A stretch of 15,114 bases of DNA from Dehalococcoidales bacterium (GTDB lineage: Bacteria > Chloroflexota > Dehalococcoidia > Dehalococcoidales > GCA-2688105). Below, one piece after another: positions 13,165 through 15,114 of this stretch. Every line of letters starts with the position of its first letter. Within the stretch, counting starts at the first letter, position 1. The DNA lies in NCBI GenBank assembly GCA_030640255.1, contig DAOWJS010000005.1, positions 1 to 15,114 on the forward strand, read 5' to 3'. Position numbers and translations under genes: made by a program. The notes beneath the pieces are model-generated. The model did no database searches, was not told where the DNA came from, and saw nothing but the letters and a program-made list of their open reading frames with translations.

Positions 13165-13173
13165 ATTATAACA
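13165..13173 (-). promoter_or_regulatory. Extended -10 promoter of the trmO operon (TGTTATAAT)
   Basis: On the minus strand TG-T-TATAAT ends 22 bases before the trmO start codon, giving a leader of about 15 bases that holds the AGAGGGA Shine-Dalgarno. No clear -35 box is seen. Confidence 0.65.
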
Positions 13174-13193
13174 GTATATTTACCACCAACAAA

Positions 13194-13222
13194 GAGAGGC
13201 TGCCTTTTAACAACAGCCTCTC
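13194..13222 (-). terminator. Hairpin terminator after the synthase gene
   Basis: GAGAGGCTG (13194-13202) pairs perfectly with CAGCCTCTC (13214-13222), nine pairs with an 11-base loop. It lies 28 bases past the stop at 13250; on the minus strand TTTGTTGG follows, a short and imperfect U-tract. It also separates this gene from the trmO promoter. Confidence 0.6.
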
Positions 13223-13249
13223 GGTTATTCAGTATTATCCGCAGTACCG

Positions 13250-14500
13250 CTATTCCAGGGGGGTGAGGGTTAGGAGCTTCTTGGCAATCTGGGGATACTT
13301 GGCGATGAAGAGTAATTCATCTTCAACCAGTGGCTTCTGTGACTCAACATTAGCATATCTTACCAACTCCAAAACCTCGGTAGCTTCCTCTCGGCTAGCA
13401 AAAGGTATCGCTACCTTCCCCGCTATCTTCCCCATTACATGGGTGAAGCCTGATATCCCGCTATACTCCCCGGCACTAATTTCTCTCCCGGTTTCTACAA
13501 GCTCGGCTTCACCCCTACCCAATTCTTCAAAGCCATATAGCTCATAGTTTTGCGGGTCCTTTAGTACACCGTCAGCATGTATGCCAGATTCATGAGCAAA
13601 AGCATTAGCGCCAACTCCCGGCTGGTTTACTGGAATCGGCACCCCAAAGGCATAGCTGGCAAACTTGGCTATTTTCCATGCCTTGGATAAATCAATTGAA
13701 CCGCCCAACTGATATTTCTCGGCGAACCCCTTTGATTTAGTTGCCGCTAAAATGACCGCCACCAGGTCGGTATTCCCTGCCCTTTCCCCAATACCGTTGA
13801 CGGTGGTATTGATATAAGCATCCTGACCACCATCTATGGCTCCTTTAGCTCCAGCAATGGAATTAGCCACCGCCAACCCCAGGTCACCATGGCAATGTTG
13901 CTCAATAGGCATGCCGATATTCTCCGCCAGTGCCCTGACAGTTTCATAGATAGTGAACGGGTTATCATAGCCAAGGGTATCACAGTACCTGAGCCTATCA
14001 GCCCTGTGCTCTTTAGCCGCCAGTCCGAATTTGATGAGAAAATCCAGGTCTGCCCGTGAAGCATCTTCAGCGTTAACCCCTATGCTCTCAGCCCCGAGAG
14101 CCCAAGCGGCATCAACCGCCTCGACCATATCATTTATAATGTCATCCTTTTTCTTTCTTCCCTGGAACTTGCCATCAATCATCTGGTTTGAGGTAGATAT
14201 CGAGAGATTGAGATGCCGGATATTAGGTACCATCTTAAACGCCGTCTCTACATCAGGGACGATAGCTCTTATCCACCCCTCCAAACGGATAGGTTTAAGA
14301 ACTCCCATCTCAGCTAGTTCCAGGTTAGCCTGTAGGTAAAGGGATTCGTGCCTGGTGGTAGGGAAGCCAAGCTCAGACTGAAAGACCCCCATCCCATTTA
14401 GGTAAATATTTATCATGGTCTTTTCCAGCTTGGACAAGCCAAGCTTGGCCGTCTGCACTCCGTCCCGATTGGTCACATCAATAATATAAATCTTAGGCAT
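13250..14500 (-). CDS. Homocitrate synthase family enzyme, probable Re-citrate synthase
   Basis: A 416-residue DRE-TIM metallolyase that condenses acetyl-CoA with a 2-oxoacid. The family motif is DVTNRDGVQ (residues 8-16, Arg12/Asp13); further marks are VNAEDASR (142-149), the metal ligands His202/His204 in EQHCHGDLG, NGIGERAGNTDL (235-246), and the FAHESGIHADG lid (301-311). It lacks the LeuA regulatory domain (LeuA is about 510 residues), so it is of homocitrate synthase type. Dehalococcoides uses such a protein as Re-citrate synthase with oxaloacetate; given the likely lineage this is the favoured reading, with homocitrate synthase the alternative. ATG 14500 follows AGGAGGAGA at five bases; upstream in-frame codons have no such signal. 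It stands alone, with its own promoter and terminator. Confidence 0.88.
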   Translation of the reverse strand: MPKIYIIDVTNRDGVQTAKLGLSKLEKTMINIYLNGMGVFQSELGFPTTRHESLYLQANLELAEMGVLKPIRLEGWIRAIVPDVETAFKMVPNIRHLNLSISTSNQMIDGKFQGRKKKDDIINDMVEAVDAAWALGAESIGVNAEDASRADLDFLIKFGLAAKEHRADRLRYCDTLGYDNPFTIYETVRALAENIGMPIEQHCHGDLGLAVANSIAGAKGAIDGGQDAYINTTVNGIGERAGNTDLVAVILAATKSKGFAEKYQLGGSIDLSKAWKIAKFASYAFGVPIPVNQPGVGANAFAHESGIHADGVLKDPQNYELYGFEELGRGEAELVETGREISAGEYSGISGFTHVMGKIAGKVAIPFASREEATEVLELVRYANVESQKPLVEDELLFIAKYPQIAKKLLTLTPLE

Positions 14501-14526
14501 TAACTCTCCTCCTCTTGGGAGGCTTA

Positions 14527-14535
14527 ATTGTAGCA
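14527..14535 (-). promoter_or_regulatory. Extended -10 promoter of the synthase gene (TGCTACAAT)
   Basis: On the minus strand TATGCTACAAT gives an extended -10 box 27 bases before ATG 14500. It is nearly identical to the divergent box TATGCTAGAAT at 14597-14607. Confidence 0.55.
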
Positions 14536-14598
14536 TATATTCACTCCCTTTAGCAATGGTAACCGGCTTTCAACCGCTACGTTTTGCCTTCGGTTCTA

Positions 14599-14607
14599 TG
14601 CTAGAAT
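14599..14607 (+). promoter_or_regulatory. Extended -10 promoter of the antiporter gene (TGCTAGAAT)
   Basis: TG-C-TAGAAT lies 40 bases before ATG 14647. There is no clear -35 box. It diverges from the synthase promoter within about 60 bases. Confidence 0.5.
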
Positions 14608-14646
14608 GGCTGTGTTACACTGGTTTATCAATTTAGGGCAGAACCT

Positions 14647-15114
14647 ATGGAAGAACTGGGACTCGGTCTTGACTTAATCATTGTCTTAGCTGTTGCCATA
14701 GCCGGGGGCATGCTAGCCCGCCGACTGAGGTTACCCATAATTTTGGGTTATCTAGTAGGGGGTATTGCTGTCGGTCCCTATGGTTTTAGCTTGGTTCATG
14801 ACCTAGAGACAATCCATACTTTGGCTACCATCGGGGTAATCCTGCTCTTGTTCACCTTAGGGCTTGAGTTCTCCTTGAGTGAACTCAAGCGAATGGGCAA
14901 GGTCGCCATTTTAGGTGGCATAGTTCAGATACTACTTACAGCAGCGGTGGGCTTAGCTTTGGGCAAGTTGCTAGGCTGGGAGATGCTTGAAGCTATCTTC
15001 TTTGGCTTTCTCATTGCCCTTAGTAGCACGATGATTGTTCTCAAAACCCTTATGGAGCGGGGGGAACTTGACTCAGGACACGGTCGCATTATGATAGGAA
15101 TCCTTCTGGTGCAA
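14647..15114 (+). CDS. CPA2-family monovalent cation:proton antiporter, partial
   Basis: The first 156 residues of a KefB/CPA2-type sodium-or-potassium:proton antiporter; the reading frame runs open off the window end. Hydrophobic helices occur at about 8-24, 31-47, 59-75, 86-108 and 113-134. Family marks are RRLRLPIILGYLVGGIAVGP (25-44), LLLFTLGLEFS (66-76) and the ALSSTMIVLKTL stretch (124-135), followed by GILLVQ (151-156), where a conserved aspartate normally comes next just outside the window. It would exchange cations for protons across the cytoplasmic membrane; whether a C-terminal RCK/TrkA domain follows cannot be seen. ATG 14647 is preceded by AGGGCAG. Confidence 0.92.
   Translation, partial: MEELGLGLDLIIVLAVAIAGGMLARRLRLPIILGYLVGGIAVGPYGFSLVHDLETIHTLATIGVILLLFTLGLEFSLSELKRMGKVAILGGIVQILLTAAVGLALGKLLGWEMLEAIFFGFLIALSSTMIVLKTLMERGELDSGHGRIMIGILLVQ

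Noticed and set aside
13146..13547. Plus-strand open frame of 133 codons
   Set aside because: It overlaps the synthase C-terminus, its terminator and the trmO promoter; serine-rich shadow translation without motifs.
14031..14339. Plus-strand open frame of 102 codons
   Set aside because: It is the antisense shadow of conserved synthase motifs.

Overview
The window looks like a chromosomal segment of an anaerobic member of the Dehalococcoidia (Chloroflexota), probably uncultured. This is inferred from the gene set and order (degV-recA-recX, then rny and a YmdB-type phosphoesterase), the small B-box/zinc-ribbon membrane protein, a stand-alone homocitrate-synthase-like enzyme of the kind that serves as Re-citrate synthase in Dehalococcoides, and frequent GTG/TTG starts. 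No marker was searched, so the placement is an inference.

Bases 1-676 carry no gene but hold a dense cluster of eight short palindromes with 3-6 base loops (136-566). Next comes a DUF1461/TIGR01906 membrane protein (Lit-like) that appears to start at a CTG codon, and a 53-residue zinc-ribbon micro-protein. Bases 1555-2355 look like decayed accessory DNA: a copy of the 3' end of the DUF1461 gene, an AT-rich one-helix membrane protein on the minus strand, a tRNA-3'-end-like scrap, and a C-terminal remnant of a DUF763 protein. An fmdB-type zinc-ribbon gene (minus) and degV (plus) are then divergently transcribed.

The core block (2714-8614) is all on the plus strand. degV, recA and recX form one unit with a stem-loop between recA and recX. 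rny (RNase Y), a YmdB-family phosphoesterase and a PHP-domain phosphoesterase form a second unit with its own TTGACA-type promoter. This joins DNA recombination and its modulator to mRNA turnover and nucleotide hydrolysis. A divergent plsY-like acyltransferase and a B-box membrane protein follow (8707-9916).

A VapBC45-like toxin-antitoxin pair (10094-11157), AT-richer than its surroundings, sits behind a palindromic operator candidate. It converges on a minus-strand operon: a TrmO-like tRNA methyltransferase, a COG2231 endonuclease-III relative lacking the catalytic lysine, and a sirtuin (13143 down to 11196). A homocitrate/Re-citrate synthase family gene (minus, ending in a hairpin) and a cation:proton antiporter (plus, cut by the window end) diverge from a shared 147-base region. 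Five promoter candidates in the window have the extended -10 form TGnTAnAAT and no obvious -35 box.
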